This document shows, piece after piece, positions 5,575 through 6,081 of a stretch of 6,081 nt of DNA. A model generated the notes under the pieces. The model did not search any database. It worked only from the letters and a program-made list of their open reading frames with translations, and was not told the origin of the DNA. The stretch lies in contig DAOWFN010000180.1 in assembly GCA_030637945.1 (NCBI GenBank), positions 1 to 6,081 on the forward strand. Direction: 5' to 3'. Every line of letters starts with the position of its first letter. The first letter of the stretch is position 1. Source of the stretch: Gammaproteobacteria bacterium (GTDB lineage: Bacteria > Pseudomonadota > Gammaproteobacteria > SZUA-229). Both the position numbers and the translations under genes were made by a program.

Positions 5575-6081
5575 ATGAACGTCATGGCACAAGATGTAAC
5601 AACAGGTCAAAATACCAGTTATCTACCCATCGTTAAAAACCTGTGCAGCAGGAGCAGTGACAAATGCATACAGGTGATTGTTAAGCTGATTCTTCCTCAA
5701 TCAAAGAAATGTGTCTTATTAGGAGTGAAAGTATATAAGGAAAAACTTGCTCCACACATCCATAAAAGCTCATCTTGTATTAGTCATGAAATAGTAAAAA
5801 TACATAACAAACAAAACTGGTTTAAACGATGTTGCACAACCGTACTCGATAATGCAGCAGGTCTTGGCATGGCAATGCTAGCCGGGAAGGTCGTACAAAA
5901 CCAGGTTGAAGTTCAAGAATTCGGTAATTTATGGGGTTTATTAGCCACACGCCCGGTAGTTAGTGAAAGTACCTATGAAATCTTAAGTTTTGCTGCTGAG
6001 TTTTTTATTGCACTGATCGTATTTACTCTCACTGAACACTTCCTGGATGAATACCGGCAGAGAAAAAAATCTACGGAAAGG
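5575..6081 (+). CDS. Unrecognised cysteine-rich protein with a C-terminal membrane helix (3' end outside window)
   Basis: The frame is open from ATG 5575 to the last base, 169 codons without a stop, which is unlikely by chance in DNA this AT-rich. A second in-frame ATG at 5584 is equally possible. AGGCGAG (5568-5574) touches the first start and is better spaced for the second. The frame upstream is closed by TAA at 5524. I do not recognise the protein. Residues 1-90 are polar, rich in Lys and His, and hold six cysteines (24, 31, 46, 68 and the pair 86-87). An Ala/Gly-rich segment at 94-104 (AAGLGMAMLAG) could be a weak helix. A strong hydrophobic stretch at about 136-153 (ILSFAAEFFIALIVFTLT) looks membrane-spanning, followed by a charged tail EYRQRKK that would favour a cytoplasmic C-terminus. 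No signal peptide is seen. Codon use includes more ATA and AAA than ftsK. Confidence 0.6.
   Translation, partial: MNVMAQDVTTGQNTSYLPIVKNLCSRSSDKCIQVIVKLILPQSKKCVLLGVKVYKEKLAPHIHKSSSCISHEIVKIHNKQNWFKRCCTTVLDNAAGLGMAMLAGKVVQNQVEVQEFGNLWGLLATRPVVSESTYEILSFAAEFFIALIVFTLTEHFLDEYRQRKKSTER

Noticed and set aside
5883..5890. GGGAAGGT as a KOPS (FtsK-orienting) octamer
   Set aside because: It differs from GGGNAGGG at the last base, and a single near-match in 6 kb carries no weight.

Overview
The window looks like a chromosomal core segment of a gammaproteobacterium with a moderate to low GC content. The main support is the block ftsK-lolA-rarA on one strand, which is the conserved gammaproteobacterial order. 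The FtsK gamma domain and the LolA and RarA sequences also look gammaproteobacterial. I cannot name the genus. The usual downstream neighbour serS and upstream neighbour lrp, seen in enterics and vibrios, are both absent from the window.

Layout, all on the + strand. Bases 2-511 are the 3' part of an alanine dehydrogenase gene (ald), cut by the window edge. Bases 512-612 are a short intergenic stretch with a perfect TATAAT box. Bases 613-2961 are ftsK, the DNA translocase of the divisome, with a short linker. Bases 2967-3038 are a REP doublet (REPIN-like): two GTAG-headed REP hairpins in inverted orientation. They fill almost the whole ftsK-lolA gap and end three bases before the lolA start. 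Bases 3042-3671 are lolA (periplasmic lipoprotein carrier), followed after 2 bp by rarA at 3674-5020 (AAA+ ATPase of the replication fork). After a 92-bp gap with a sigma-S-like -10 box comes a 104-residue divergent PilZ-domain protein (5113-5427). A 147-bp gap with a hairpin leads to a reading frame that stays open to the window edge (5575-6081). It encodes a cysteine-rich protein with a C-terminal membrane helix that I do not recognise.

How the genes fit together: ftsK, lolA and rarA are housekeeping genes for chromosome segregation at the septum, lipoprotein traffic to the outer membrane and rescue of stalled forks. They are co-located by conserved synteny rather than by a shared pathway. 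lolA and rarA are very probably co-transcribed. The PilZ gene and the last gene look like lineage-specific additions with their own upstream control regions.

I see no CRISPR array, insertion sequence, tRNA, rRNA or defence system. The most interesting point is that the translation-initiation region of lolA, an essential gene in E. coli, appears to be built from a mobile REP doublet. An in-frame ATG lies in the loop of that hairpin, and there is no recognisable Shine-Dalgarno sequence before the classical start.
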